The notes: generated by a model from the sequence alone, not told the origin. 64,000 nucleotides of DNA from Bifidobacterium vansinderenii (GCF_002234915.1 NZ_NEWD01000004.1:288180-352179); one strand, 5' to 3'; shown: positions 15,776 through 24,851, counted from the first letter of the stretch. A program made the numbers and translations.

Positions 15776-16678
15776 ATGAAAAACTGGGACACGCTCGAGG
15801 CCGATGTGGATCGGATCCTCACCAAGCATTTCACATCCGGCCGCAACGGGCGGAAGATCAAGATGGTCGTCGTGCATCACAACGGCGGCCGACTGGACGT
15901 GGATGGCTGCTGGCAGACATGGCAGACCCGCCAGGCCAGCGCGCACTACCAGGTGTGCGTCGACGGCACGATCGGCCAGCTCGTCTGGGACCGTGACACC
16001 GCCTGGCACGCCGCCAACGGCGAGGCAAACAGGGCGTCGATCGGCATCGAGCATGCCGACGAGACCACCAACCCGTGGCATATCTCGGACGCCACACTGG
16101 ACAACGGCGCGCATCTCGTGGCTGCGATCTGCAAGCACTACGGACTGGGACGCCCGGAGTGGATGGTCAATGTGTTCCCGCATTCGCACTTCTCGTCCAC
16201 GGAGTGTCCGGCATCCATCGCCGGCGACCAGAATGCTGCCTACATGCAGCGCGCCTAGCAGTGGTACGACAACATGACCAATGGCGCGGATGTGCCGGCG
16301 CAGGTGCCGCAGTCCACGCCGAGCACTCCGCAGGATGACGGCAAGCTTGCGATTGACGGCTCGTGTGGTCCGGCCACGATCCGCCGCTGGCAGCAGGTCA
16401 TGGGCACGACCGTCGATGGCATTATCAGCGGTCAGAAGGTACCGAATCAGCGCACCTACTGGCGTCCCGCCCTTGCCCCGTCCTGCGTCTCCTACGGGGG
16501 TAAGGGCAGTGAGCTTATCCGCAGTGTCCAGGCCCAGCTCGGGCTGGATCAGGACGGTCTGTTGGGGCCGGCCACGATCACAGCCATTCAACGCCATCTC
16601 GGTGTCAAGCAGGACGCGTCGTTTGGCCCGGCCACGGTACGCGCCCTGCAGGCCCGTTTGAACGAAAACCGATTCTAA
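15776..16678 (+). pseudogene. Endolysin (amidase plus repeat domain) split by an in-frame amber codon
   Basis: The first part (15776-16258, 160 residues) is an N-acetylmuramoyl-L-alanine amidase (Amidase_2) that cuts peptidoglycan: VVVHHNGG with zinc His, HYQVCVDGTIGQLV, SIGIEHAD, and the C-terminal HSHFSSTECPASI. A TAG at 16256-16258 then interrupts; the same frame resumes QWYDNMTNG and runs to 16678 through two peptidoglycan-binding-like repeats (DGSCGPATIRRWQQVMG; DGLLGPATITAIQRHLG; SFGPATVRALQARLN). A CAG-to-TAG change in …QRA(Q)QWYD… explains the break. The amidase domain itself looks intact, so a truncated enzyme without wall-binding repeats may be made. Amber readthrough is possible but unproven. 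Confidence 0.8.
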
Positions 16679-16690
16679 GAAGGAGGATTC

Positions 16691-16927
16691 ATGGCAGAAG
16701 ACGAGAACACTCCGCAGCACGCTGCGGACACTACCCCGTATACGCCCGTGTTCGACGAGCGCGTACGCACCGCGGTCTACGTGGCCACGCTGCTCGCCTC
16801 GGTGATCGGACTCGGATTCATGTGCTTCGGATCCCCGGACATCGGCGGGTTCATCAGCACCGCAGCCGGCATCATCGCCGCAGGCTTCGGCACCGCCTAC
16901 AACCCTGTACGACTTGGCAGCAAGTAA
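16691..16927 (+). CDS. Phage holin
   Basis: 78 residues, starting MAEDENTPQHAADTTPYTPV after GAAGGAGG. Two hydrophobic segments, TAVYVATLLASVIGLGFMCF and FISTAAGIIAAGFGTAYN, fit a two-span holin of the r1t-like type common in actinophages. It follows the endolysin, and a strong terminator follows it, marking the end of the late operon. It would form membrane lesions that release the endolysin. Confidence 0.75.
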   Translation: MAEDENTPQHAADTTPYTPVFDERVRTAVYVATLLASVIGLGFMCFGSPDIGGFISTAAGIIAAGFGTAYNPVRLGSK

Positions 16928-16945
16928 TGCTGAATCAGCCGGAAC

Positions 16946-16991
16946 AATTGGCCCCTCATCCAGCATGAATGCCGGGTGAGGGGCCAATTTT
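16946..16991 (+). terminator. Terminator of phage late operon
   Basis: Stem AATTGGCCCCTCATCC / GGGTGAGGGGCCAATT (one G-T pair) with a 12-base loop followed by TTTTCT. It works for the late genes and, in reverse, for the convergent HTH gene. Confidence 0.85.
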
Positions 16992-16998
16992 CTATGTT

Positions 16999-17334
16999 CT
17001 ATTCGCTGTCACGGTAGATGATGTGCACTCCAGATCGCTGTGCAGCCTGTTGGGCGACGGCTCGATGCCATGCTGACGGCAGGCCTGCCGGGGACTCCGC
17101 ATCGGTTCTGGGAACGATCAGCGATCCAGTTGTGGTTTGGGCTGCCTGATCCACCTCGAGGTCAAACATGGTTTTGAGTTTCTGCAGATCCTGTTCGAGT
17201 TCGTTAGGTAGCGGCCGATTGCGTTCCCATCGTTGCACCGAAAATTCACTTACGTTCCACCGTCGAGCGAGCCATTTCGTGGTCAGTCCCATGGACTCGC
17301 GCAGGCATTTCATTTCAGCGCAGCTCATTGCCAT
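16999..17334 (-). CDS. HTH DNA-binding protein
   Basis: 111 residues from ATG 17334 (MAMSCAEMKCLRESMGLTTK), chosen for the GGGGAGG seven bases upstream. Residues 6-60 form an XRE-like helix-turn-helix (LTTKWLARRWNVSEFSVQRW). The C-terminal part is unrelated and Ala/Gln-rich. It lies in the minus-strand integrase block and could regulate lysogeny or excision, but it lacks features specific to CI repressors. Confidence 0.65.
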   Translation of the reverse strand: MAMSCAEMKCLRESMGLTTKWLARRWNVSEFSVQRWERNRPLPNELEQDLQKLKTMFDLEVDQAAQTTTGSLIVPRTDAESPAGLPSAWHRAVAQQAAQRSGVHIIYRDSE

Positions 17335-17375
17335 ATGGTCCTCCCCTGATACTCTCGGTGCCCTATGCGAGAGTA

Positions 17376-18260
17376 TCACGCGTTGTCAAGCCACGCGGCG
17401 AGGCTAATGCCAGCATGCCGATCCACTGCGGCGCGTTCCCGGTCATAGAATCGGAGCATTTGCTCGGCAGTCCAGTTGCCGGAGGCCATGATGTCTCGTG
17501 GAGGCACGCCCGCGTCGAGCGCCAGCGTAGCGAACGTGCGTCGCATGGCGTGCGCGGTGACCTGCTTGCCGACCCCGGCCCGGCCGGCCAGATCCCGTAA
17601 GAGCCGGTTGACGCTGTCTTGGCTGATCCTGCTGCCGGTATTACCGAGGAACAGAGGGCCGTCGTCGCGCGTACCGAGCATTCGCCGGATCGCCATGTCG
17701 GCATGGTAGGGCAGTTGGATGCGCTGTGTGTAGGTCTCGTGGGCGACGGTTTTTCTGGTGACGCGCAGGGTGCGAGTCTCCCCGTAGTCCTCGATGTCGG
17801 TCACGTTCGTGTTGACGAGTTCCATGTTGCGGATTCCGGTGAGCAGGAGTGTCCAGTAGACGGCACCTGCACGCGGATCGGGGTGCCGGTCGGCGGTTTC
17901 GCCCATGCGGCGTGCCTCGTCGGCGGTCAGCCATACGCCGTTCGACTCGCGGGGACGGGCAGGCATGCGCACATGGGCGCCGGGATCCGAGGGCGTCCAT
18001 CCCTCCTCGTGGGCGAACCGGTAGAGGCCACGGATCGCGCACAAGCTTGCATATCGGGTTGTGGCTGGCTGGCCGACCTGTTCCAGCTGTGTGGCGTAGC
18101 GTTCGAGGTCGGGACGTGTGGCGCTCATCGGATCGATATCGTTGGCCTGGCACCAGGATTGCCATGCCGTGATGGAGGCCGCGTATCGTTTGACGGTGCG
18201 TGGCCTGTAGCCGCCGGCGAGCCAGTCGGAGATGAGTCGTTCGGGTAGTTGCGTGCTCAT
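17376..18260 (-). CDS. Prophage tyrosine integrase
   Basis: 294 residues from ATG 18260 (MSTQLPERLISDWLAGGYRP). The N-terminal half is a core-binding domain. The catalytic half has TGIRNMELVNTNVTD (Arg I), HAMRRTFATLAL (HxxR) and GNWTAEQMLRFYDRER with the nucleophilic Tyr. Position at the prophage edge and intact catalytic set make it the likely integrase. The start overlaps the stop of 18257-18820 in an ATGA, so both are probably co-translated. Confidence 0.85.
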   Translation of the reverse strand: MSTQLPERLISDWLAGGYRPRTVKRYAASITAWQSWCQANDIDPMSATRPDLERYATQLEQVGQPATTRYASLCAIRGLYRFAHEEGWTPSDPGAHVRMPARPRESNGVWLTADEARRMGETADRHPDPRAGAVYWTLLLTGIRNMELVNTNVTDIEDYGETRTLRVTRKTVAHETYTQRIQLPYHADMAIRRMLGTRDDGPLFLGNTGSRISQDSVNRLLRDLAGRAGVGKQVTAHAMRRTFATLALDAGVPPRDIMASGNWTAEQMLRFYDRERAAVDRHAGISLAAWLDNA

Positions 18261-18820
18261 GATGTCATCTCCCCGATTCGGCGGTCGATTTCGGAGATAC
18301 GGTCCATGAGTCGCTGTCGTTCGGCCTTGAGGACGGTGATCGGATCGTCGTCTACGAGCTCGTATCGGCCGGGTTCGAGCATGTCGAGCGCGCTGGCGGG
18401 CAGGTCGCGGATTTCGATGACCACCTGATCGCACTCGCCGATATCCGGATATTTCATGCTGCCGCCGGATGGCGCGAACTCTCCATGGACGATTATGGCG
18501 TTGCCGGCGAGGCGTACTGGCTCGTCCCGCCCCGCCCTGTGAGCGATGCTGCGGCCTGCCACGCGGATCTCATTACCGTCGGTGTAGGCATCAGCGTTGA
18601 CTCGGATGGTAACCGCGGAACTGGTATTCCCGGTTGAATATCCCCATAGGTCGGCGGCGAGCTGTTCGACCCTCTCGCGGTCACGGATGTCGAATCGCCA
18701 TGATCGGGTGGCGGGGTCCCATTTGCCTCCGATCCTGCGTGCCAGCTTGGGGCAGTCGGGATGGTAGGGACTGACGAGGCGGATGCCGTCGTCAGTGTCG
18801 ATGATAGTTACGTCCTGCAT
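18257..18820 (-). CDS. Unknown prophage protein co-translated with integrase
   Basis: 187 residues, MQDVTIIDTDDGIRLVSPYH. Residues 12-50 have the pattern SPYHPD…LARRIGGKWDPATRSWRFDI, recalling a short motif found near the N-terminus of some phage and plasmid DNA-associated proteins, with VEQLAADLWG after it. The C-terminus (VLKAERQRLMDRISEIDRRI) is a probable coiled coil. It overlaps the integrase start by four bases. An accessory or excision-related role is conceivable; no function is assigned. Confidence 0.6.
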   Translation of the reverse strand: MQDVTIIDTDDGIRLVSPYHPDCPKLARRIGGKWDPATRSWRFDIRDRERVEQLAADLWGYSTGNTSSAVTIRVNADAYTDGNEIRVAGRSIAHRAGRDEPVRLAGNAIIVHGEFAPSGGSMKYPDIGECDQVVIEIRDLPASALDMLEPGRYELVDDDPITVLKAERQRLMDRISEIDRRIGEMTS

Positions 18821-18884
18821 GATTCTCCTTGATTCCCATATGGGGCCGCGCTGCGTCGAGCGGCCCCGCGTCTCTTCGTTCCGG

Positions 18885-19232
18885 TCAGGCCTGTGCCCGA
18901 TGCGTGGCGGGGCCGGAAAACCGGCTGGCGCCCACGACGACGACCGGCCGGCCGATCTGACGGCCGATCTGGTAGCGTGCGCCTCCGGCCTCGTTGGCGA
19001 TGAGCCTGTACCGTTTTGTGGTCTCGTCGTCGGCGTACGCCACGTCGCCGGCCATGGTGTGGTAGTAGCGGCCGTGACCAACGATGTGGCCGTCGCTTGT
19101 GCAAAACACGATCTCGTAGCGCTCCGCGCCCTGCGCCCATGCGGCCAGGGGCATGGGATCCGCGTCATCGTCGAACTTCATGAGACCGAACACGTCCTCG
19201 GCCTTGGAAATGTAATACGGGTGAATATCCAT
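18885..19232 (-). CDS. Hypothetical prophage protein
   Basis: 115 residues, MDIHPYYISKAEDVFGLMKF…, preceded by GAAGGCTCTCATC with a reasonable ribosome site. Mixed alpha/beta composition with no motif I recognise; ends …SRFSGPATHRAQA. It is the last clear gene before the prophage edge, upstream of the integrase pair and in the same direction. Confidence 0.55.
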   Translation of the reverse strand: MDIHPYYISKAEDVFGLMKFDDDADPMPLAAWAQGAERYEIVFCTSDGHIVGHGRYYHTMAGDVAYADDETTKRYRLIANEAGGARYQIGRQIGRPVVVVGASRFSGPATHRAQA

Positions 19233-19301
19233 GATGAGAGCCTTCCTGCTCCGTCCGGGCTTGCCTTGTGCTGCCCGTTGATATCTCTAACCATACAGCA
19301 A

Positions 19302-19322
19302 TCGGTGGTAATTTACCACCGA
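19302..19322. promoter_or_regulatory. Palindrome, possible operator
   Basis: TCGGTGGTA-ATT-TACCACCGA, perfect 9-bp arms with a 3-bp centre, about 70 bases upstream of the 19232 start. Symmetry and position suit a repressor or recombination-factor site. Confidence 0.5.
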
Positions 19323-19484
19323 CGGCGTGTTGCAGATCCACCACAATGAGACCAATCCCCCGTGGAGACATACTCCCAACAATAGGGGAACCAATAAGGG
19401 AACCGACAGAGGGGATACCAAAAAATTGCTGAAAGTCCAATAAGTTAGACACATTCAAGCGGAATCCCCCTCACTCCGCACACA

Positions 19485-19516
19485 AGGGTTTCCAGGATTT
19501 CCCGGAAGCCCTTTTT
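19485..19516 (+). terminator. Hairpin with T-run near prophage right edge
   Basis: AGGGTTTCC / GGAAGCCCT (one G-T pair) followed by TTTTT. There is no upstream plus-strand gene nearby, so it may mark old chromosomal sequence at the junction. The 19233-19609 stretch otherwise shows no gene. Confidence 0.55.
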
Positions 19517-19609
19517 CATGCCGTTTTCGGCGGTATTCCAACGGTTCGACATGCCATGCGTTCCACATGCCGGAACCGAGCGATGAGTCATCTCAGGATG
19601 AGAGATCAT

Positions 19610-19845
19610 CTGCTTTTCGCAGCATCAAACACCCGAAAAATCCACAAAGAAACGGGTGTTTGACGCTGCGAAAAGCAGAAAGACTCCAAACGAGTCCATA
19701 CAGCGAGATCACGCGGCCGATATGTTTCACCATGCGGGAATATCTGCTCTTTGGGGCGTCAACATCCCGTTTTTGCGTCGATTTTCGGGATTTTGGCGCC
19801 CCAAAGAGCGGAATTCGGGATTTTCGCGCCCCAAATTCCGTTTCT
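19610..19845. repeat. Family C palindromes upstream of dinB
   Basis: Two large hairpins: 26-bp arms (19610-19635 and 19653-19678, one mismatch; ends CTGCTTTTCGCAGC) and GCTCTTTGGGGCG / CGCCCCAAAGAGC (19746-19758 and 19797-19809). A further partial copy CGCGCCCCAAATTCC runs to about 19845. They fill the space before dinB; similar elements occur near 39.2 and 53.3 kb. Confidence 0.75.
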
Positions 19846-19899
19846 GGCATCCCAACCGCACGCCCCAGCGCCTCCCGCGCCCCTCGCTACCATGGAGTC

Positions 19900-21384
19900 A
19901 TGAGTACTTCGCCACGTCTTGCTGCTGCCAAACGAGACTGGGGGCATGACGAGACCGGCTGCACCACGCTGCACATCGACATGGACGCGTTCTTCGCCTC
20001 CTGCGAGATCGCCCGGCATCCCGAGCTCAAGGGCAGGCCGGTGATCATCGGCACAGGTCCCCGATCGGTGGTGTCGGCAGCCAGCTACGAGGCCCGTCCG
20101 TTCGGTGTGAACTCGGCCATGCCCACGGCCACGGCACGACGCCTGTGCCCGCAGGGCGTCTTTCTTCCCGTGGACATGACGTACTATCGCGAGATCTCCC
20201 GACGTGTGTTCGCCCTGTTCGGTGAGGTGACCGACCGCATCGAACGAGTGTCGGTGGACGAATGCTATATGGACGTGTCTGGCGCGCTACGACGCTGGGA
20301 GCGTCCCACGGCGATCGGCGCATGGCTGCGCGAGGAAGTGGCGCGCACTTTTGGCCTCACCTGTTCGGTGGGCGTGGCGTCGAACAAACTCGTGGCCAAG
20401 CTGGCGTCCACCAATGCCAAGCCCAACGGCATGCTGCTGATCCCGGTGGCGCGTCAGGCCGAATTCGTGCAGATGCTGCCGTTGCGATCGATTCCGGGCG
20501 TGGGGCCATCGCTCGGCAGACGACTTGAGCACTGGGGCGTGACCACGGTGGCACAGCTGGCACGACTCGATGAGACCGAGATCGCGCAGGCATGCGGTTC
20601 CACCACGCACGCCCATTCGCTGTATCTGGCCGCGCGCGGTCTCGACACGCGTGTGGTGATGCCGGTCTCCCCGGAGAAGTCCATCGGCGCGGAGCGCACG
20701 TTCGACATGGATGCCGTTACCGCGGGCGAGGTGACGAGTCTGCTGCTGTGGGGCGCCGATCGTGTGGCATCCACGCTGCGTGGCAAACGGCTCATGGCGC
20801 GCACGATCACCGTGAAACTGCGGTTCGCCGATCTGTCGTATTCAACCAAATCGCACACGTTGGAGACCCCGGTGACCATGGCGAGCGCGATCTATCCGCA
20901 GAGCGTGCGACTGTTGGAGCGCATGCTGGGCATGCCGGAGGGTTCGGCGTCCGACAACGACGCGCGTCTCCCCCGTCCGGTGAGGCTGGCCGGGGTGAGT
21001 GTTTCGGGGCTCGCCGACACGGCGACGACGCCGGTGCAGGCGAGTTTTGACGATCTGCTGGCGGAGGAGGATGCGGGCATGGGTCCGTGTTCGTCGGATG
21101 GGCGAGCGACGCGGATTGCCGGGAGTGCAAGAGTTCACGACGACAGCGACGATGATGGCGGCAATGTTGACACAGACGGCAAACGCGGCCGAAGCGACAA
21201 CGTCGGTGGCGGTACCGGCGGCGTCCGTGATCATATGACGAATACGACGGCTAGGAGCGTGAATGCCATACGGATGGGTCAGGCCGAGAAGGCGTTGGAT
21301 TCGATCCGTCAGCGGTATGGCAGTGATGCGGTGCGGTTGGGTTTGCGCAGACCGCAGGGGACGCATCGGACCGATAAAGAGTGA
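19900..21384 (+). CDS. dinB: DNA polymerase IV (Y-family)
   Basis: 494 residues from ATG 19900 (MSTSPRLAAAKRDWGHDETG); the longer upstream frame crosses the palindromes and is rejected. Catalytic acidic residues appear in HIDMDAFFASCE and SVDECYMDVSG; GVASNKLVAKLAS and IPGVGPSLGRRLEHWG give the palm and HhH parts. A C-terminal little-finger domain follows, then a roughly 90-residue low-complexity tail (…DDSDDDGGNVDTDGK…) and a terminal helix QAEKALDSIRQRYGSDAV also seen in other actinobacterial DinB proteins. It copies damaged DNA with low fidelity. The Asp/Gly-rich tail is longer than in enterobacterial DinB. Confidence 0.92.
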   Translation: MSTSPRLAAAKRDWGHDETGCTTLHIDMDAFFASCEIARHPELKGRPVIIGTGPRSVVSAASYEARPFGVNSAMPTATARRLCPQGVFLPVDMTYYREISRRVFALFGEVTDRIERVSVDECYMDVSGALRRWERPTAIGAWLREEVARTFGLTCSVGVASNKLVAKLASTNAKPNGMLLIPVARQAEFVQMLPLRSIPGVGPSLGRRLEHWGVTTVAQLARLDETEIAQACGSTTHAHSLYLAARGLDTRVVMPVSPEKSIGAERTFDMDAVTAGEVTSLLLWGADRVASTLRGKRLMARTITVKLRFADLSYSTKSHTLETPVTMASAIYPQSVRLLERMLGMPEGSASDNDARLPRPVRLAGVSVSGLADTATTPVQASFDDLLAEEDAGMGPCSSDGRATRIAGSARVHDDSDDDGGNVDTDGKRGRSDNVGGGTGGVRDHMTNTTARSVNAIRMGQAEKALDSIRQRYGSDAVRLGLRRPQGTHRTDKE

Positions 21385-21422
21385 GAGCGGAAAGATTAGG
21401 TTGAGCGTTAGTGGTGTGGGAT

Positions 21423-21686
21423 CCCTCCCTCAGTCACGCGTTGCGTGACAGCTCCCTCCCACGGAGAGAGCACGATACGAATTATCACTTTGCAGCGCGG
21501 ACCCTCTCTCCCACGAGGGGAGTTCCTGTGTTCTCCCTCCCTGGGAGGGAGATGTCGCGACGCAAGTCGTGACAGAGAGAGGGGCGTGTGGACGCAACCG
21601 GCTTAGCGTCGGACCGAACGCGTATTGGATGTGAGCCCTCCCTCAGTCACGCGTTGCGTGACAGCTCCCTCCCATGGAGGGAGCAC
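21423..21686. repeat. Family A palindromic repeats (three copies)
   Basis: Plus-orientation copies at 21423-21472 and 21636-21686 (CCCTCCCTCAGTCACGCG … GGAGGGAGCAC) and one reverse copy near 21530-21583. Each has a variable inner hairpin (CACGCGTTGCGTG) and an outer CTCCCTCCC…GGAGGGAG stem. Confidence 0.8.
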
Positions 21687-21737
21687 AACGATATCCAGTG
21701 TGTCTCCTTACCTAGGAGAGAGTACGAAGAACGAGAA

Positions 21738-21780
21738 AGGGCTTCCGCCCTGCATGTGCATCATGCGAGGCGGAAGCCCT
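21738..21780 (-). terminator. Terminator of uronate transporter gene
   Basis: AGGGCTTCCGCC (21738-21749) and GGCGGAAGCCCT (21769-21780), perfect 12-bp stem, about 55 bases beyond the transporter stop on the minus strand. The following T-run is weak (TTCTCGTTC). Confidence 0.7.
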
Positions 21781-21833
21781 GGGAGGATATCAGCTAGGAG
21801 ATCCGGTCAGCGACCGATCGGCTTAATGTCCGA

Positions 21834-23255
21834 TCAGAGGTTGCCCTTCTCCCACTTGCCGTTGTTCAGGTCGTCGGCGATCTTGCGGTACTTGTCGTCG
21901 GTCAGACCGTAGAGGAAGAAGATGATCAGCATGGCGGCGAACAGTGCCACGGCCGGGTACAGGGTCATGGCGCCCTTGATGCCGTTCAGAGTGGCCTGAG
22001 ACTGCACCTGGTTGGCGACGTAGCCGGTCACGCCCAGGATGCCGGCGGTGATGACGGCGGCCAGGGACTGCGCGAGCTTACGGGAGAAGTTGAACGCGGC
22101 CACGGTGATGCCTTCCTTGCGGATGCCGGTGTGCCACTCGCCGTAGTCGATCACGTCGTTGACGAAGGCCCAGGTGATGCCGTTCGGGATGGCGAGGCAC
22201 ACGTAGCCGATGGTCACGAAGATGATGAAGGTGACGAGGTTGGTCGGCAGGAAGTAGTTGATCAGGTTGGCGACGGCGCCCACGACGAAGCAGACCACGG
22301 CGACCTGCTTCTTGCCGAACTTCTTGACCAGGAACGGGATGGAGAGGATGGCCACGATGGAGCAGCCCATCTGGATGGCGTTGATGACCGGCTGCAGACC
22401 CATGTTGCCCAGGTTGTACTCGGCGAAGTACAGCATCATGGCGTTGTTGGTGTTCATGGCGGAGATGGTGAACAGGGTCATCAGAATGATGGCGAGCAGC
22501 GGCTTGTTGGTGAAGACCACCTTGATGTAGGCGCCGACGCCTTCCTTCTTCTTGTCGCCGGTCTTCTCACGGTTGACCTGGATGTGCTCCTTGCAGTTGA
22601 AGAAGGTGACGGCGAAGCAGCAGACACCAAGCAGGGCCATGATCGTGGCGGCCACGGCGTAGCCGTGGAACGTGGTGACCTTGCCGTCGGAGTTGGAGAA
22701 CAGCAGGATGATCGGGATGAAGGCCACGCCGGTGATCCACTGGGCGCCCAGCGAGCCGGCCTGACGGGTGGTTGCCAGCTGTGCACGTTCGTCAACGTCA
22801 CGGGTCATGACGTTCGCGAGGCCCACGTACGGCAGGTTGGTAAACGAATAGCAGGTGCCCCAGGCCATGTAGGTGACGAACGCGTAGGCGATGCGTCCCC
22901 ACATCGGGAAGTCGGGCATGGTGAACGTGATGACCGTGAGGATGGACAGCACGATGGCGCCGACCATCATGACCGGACGGAACTTGCCGTGCTTGCCGAT
23001 CTTGCGGCTGTCGACGAACGCGCCGGCGATCGGGTCCATGAACGCGTCGTAGATCTTGGTCGTGGCCATGATCGTGGCGACCATGCCGGGGTTGATCAGC
23101 GCGACGTCGGTGTAGAACTTGGTCAGGTAGGCCTGACCCAGATCGAACATGAAGCCGTTGCCAAGATCACCAAAGCCGTAGCCGATCTTTTCACGCCAGC
23201 TCAGCTTCTTCTGGCCGTTGATCGTGGCGGCCTTTTCCTGTACTGCACTAGTCAT
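21834..23255 (-). CDS. GPH/MFS sugar or glucuronide symporter
   Basis: 473 residues from ATG 23255 (MTSAVQEKAATINGQKKLSW). Twelve predicted membrane spans; the glycoside-pentoside-hexuronide pattern is visible in WREKIGYGFGDLGNGFMFDL near the N-terminus and DAFMDPIAGAFVDSRK in the loop 2-3 region. Beside uxaC and in the same direction, so probably imports glucuronate, galacturonate or glucuronides with a cation. It shares architecture with the second transporter at 55934-57379. The 190-base gap upstream to uxaC suggests its own promoter or a processed operon. Confidence 0.85.
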   Translation of the reverse strand: MTSAVQEKAATINGQKKLSWREKIGYGFGDLGNGFMFDLGQAYLTKFYTDVALINPGMVATIMATTKIYDAFMDPIAGAFVDSRKIGKHGKFRPVMMVGAIVLSILTVITFTMPDFPMWGRIAYAFVTYMAWGTCYSFTNLPYVGLANVMTRDVDERAQLATTRQAGSLGAQWITGVAFIPIILLFSNSDGKVTTFHGYAVAATIMALLGVCCFAVTFFNCKEHIQVNREKTGDKKKEGVGAYIKVVFTNKPLLAIILMTLFTISAMNTNNAMMLYFAEYNLGNMGLQPVINAIQMGCSIVAILSIPFLVKKFGKKQVAVVCFVVGAVANLINYFLPTNLVTFIIFVTIGYVCLAIPNGITWAFVNDVIDYGEWHTGIRKEGITVAAFNFSRKLAQSLAAVITAGILGVTGYVANQVQSQATLNGIKGAMTLYPAVALFAAMLIIFFLYGLTDDKYRKIADDLNNGKWEKGNL

Positions 23256-23444
23256 CGTATTTTCACCTTTTGATAACAACTCCGCAATGACGACGATGTC
23301 GTTGCGGTCCTTCCTTTTTCTTCTTCAGTTATACGGTATTCAGTTATGAAACCGGCCGGCGGCCGACCGACGCGGGAAACGCGCCGACCCGTACCGCCGG
23401 AACGATCGTTCTCTCTCGGATGCCGATCCGTATGGATCAGTAGA

Positions 23445-24851
23445 TCAGGCGAAGAGCTCCTTGGCGTTGTTGTAGGAGACGTCCTGCACCAGCGGGGCCA
23501 GGGTGTCGAGATCCGACGGGATCTCGCCGCGGGAGGCCCACTCGCCCAGCTGCTCGCACAGAATGCGGCGGAAGAACTCGTGGCGCGGGAAGCTCAGGAA
23601 CGAGCGGGAGTCCGTGGTCATGCCCACGAAGTTGCCCAGCAGGGAGCCTTCGGCCATAGTCTGGATCTGCTTGCGGATGCCGGTGCGGGTGTCGTTGAAC
23701 CACCAAGCGTTGCCGAGGGCCATGCGCTGCTTCATGCCACCCTGGAAGCATCCCATGATGGTGGTGATGGCCAGGTAGTCGTTCGGGTTGAGCGAGTAAA
23801 TGAGCATCTTCGGGATGGAGTCGGTCTTGGCGGCCTCGTTGAGCAGGGCGGCCAGCGGCTCGGCGATGGAACGATCGTTGATCGAATCGTAGCCGGTGTC
23901 GGGGCCGTGGATGCCGAACTCGCGCTCGTTGATGTTGCGCATGGCGTGGATGTGCAGCTGCATGGTCCAGCCGTGGGCGTGGTAGATCTTCATGAGGTCC
24001 AGGAACAGCTGGGTGCGGTACTTGGTGACCTCTTCGAGGGTCAGCGGCTCGCCGGCACGGGCCTTGGCGAGGATCGCGTCGCGCTCGGCTGCGGTGGACG
24101 GCGCGTACAGCATCAGGTCGGCCGCGTGGTCGGACAGGCGGGAGCCGTGCTCGTGGAAGAAGTCAACGCGCTTGTTGATGGCGGCCATCATGTCGTCGAA
24201 GGAGTTGACAGTGTCGCCGGTGACCTGCTCGAGCTGATCAACCCATTCGGAGAAGCCGGGCTTGTCCGGGTTCAGGGCCTTGTCCGGGCGCATGGCCGGG
24301 ATCATCTTGAAGGTGTCGCCACCCTCCTTCTCGAACGCGATGTGGTATTCGAGGGAGTCGACCGGATCATCGGTGGTGCAGATGGTGTCGAGGTTCATGC
24401 GGCGCAGCAGCGAACGGCGGGAGAACTCCGGGGTGGCCAGCATTTCGTTGGTCTTCTCGTAGATCGCCTTGGCGGTCTTGGTGTTCAGCTCGTCGGTGAT
24501 GCCGAAGTAGCGACGCAGCTCCTGATGGGTCCACATGTAGACCGGAGAGCCGATGGCCTTCTCCATGGTCTGCGCGTAGGCATAGAACTTGTCCCACGGA
24601 TCGCCGTTGCCGGTGATGAGCTCCTCCGGAACGCCGTTGGCGCGCTCCAGACGCCACTTGTAGTGGTCGCCGTAGTTGTTGCCGTCGGTGAGCCAGGCCT
24701 CGACGATGTCCTTGAAGTTCGGATCCTTGTAGATTTCTTCCGGGTGCAGATGGCAGTGGTAATCCACGATCGGCATGCTCTCCGCATAACCGTGGAACAG
24801 CTCCTTGGCCAGATCCGTGGTCAGCAGGTAGTCATCATCCATGAAAGCCAT
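23445..24851 (-). CDS. uxaC: Glucuronate/uronate isomerase
   Basis: 468 residues from ATG 24851 (MAFMDDDYLLTTDLAKELFH), with AAGGAGGT upstream. The amidohydrolase-fold uronate isomerase pattern is clear: VDYHCHLHPEEI (metal-binding HxH), TICTTDDPVDSL, LHIHAMRN, TTDSRSFLSFPRHEFFRR. It converts D-glucuronate to D-fructuronate (and galacturonate to tagaturonate), the first step of hexuronate use. The minus-strand unit continues into the transporter; further uxu/kdg genes are not in the window. It links functionally to the beta-glucuronidase cluster 30 kb away. Confidence 0.93.
   Translation of the reverse strand: MAFMDDDYLLTTDLAKELFHGYAESMPIVDYHCHLHPEEIYKDPNFKDIVEAWLTDGNNYGDHYKWRLERANGVPEELITGNGDPWDKFYAYAQTMEKAIGSPVYMWTHQELRRYFGITDELNTKTAKAIYEKTNEMLATPEFSRRSLLRRMNLDTICTTDDPVDSLEYHIAFEKEGGDTFKMIPAMRPDKALNPDKPGFSEWVDQLEQVTGDTVNSFDDMMAAINKRVDFFHEHGSRLSDHAADLMLYAPSTAAERDAILAKARAGEPLTLEEVTKYRTQLFLDLMKIYHAHGWTMQLHIHAMRNINEREFGIHGPDTGYDSINDRSIAEPLAALLNEAAKTDSIPKMLIYSLNPNDYLAITTIMGCFQGGMKQRMALGNAWWFNDTRTGIRKQIQTMAEGSLLGNFVGMTTDSRSFLSFPRHEFFRRILCEQLGEWASRGEIPSDLDTLAPLVQDVSYNNAKELFA

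Noticed and set aside
15776..16678. Reassigned amber codon or a selenocysteine/pyrrolysine-type insertion
   Set aside because: Other genes here end normally in TAG and no recoding signal is seen; a point mutation is simpler.
19567..19899. N-terminal extension of dinB
   Set aside because: Runs through large palindromes and lacks homology; ATG 19900 starts the conserved protein.
21423..21686. CRISPR array
   Set aside because: Repeats are palindromic, irregularly spaced and in both orientations, without uniform spacers; no cas genes in the window.
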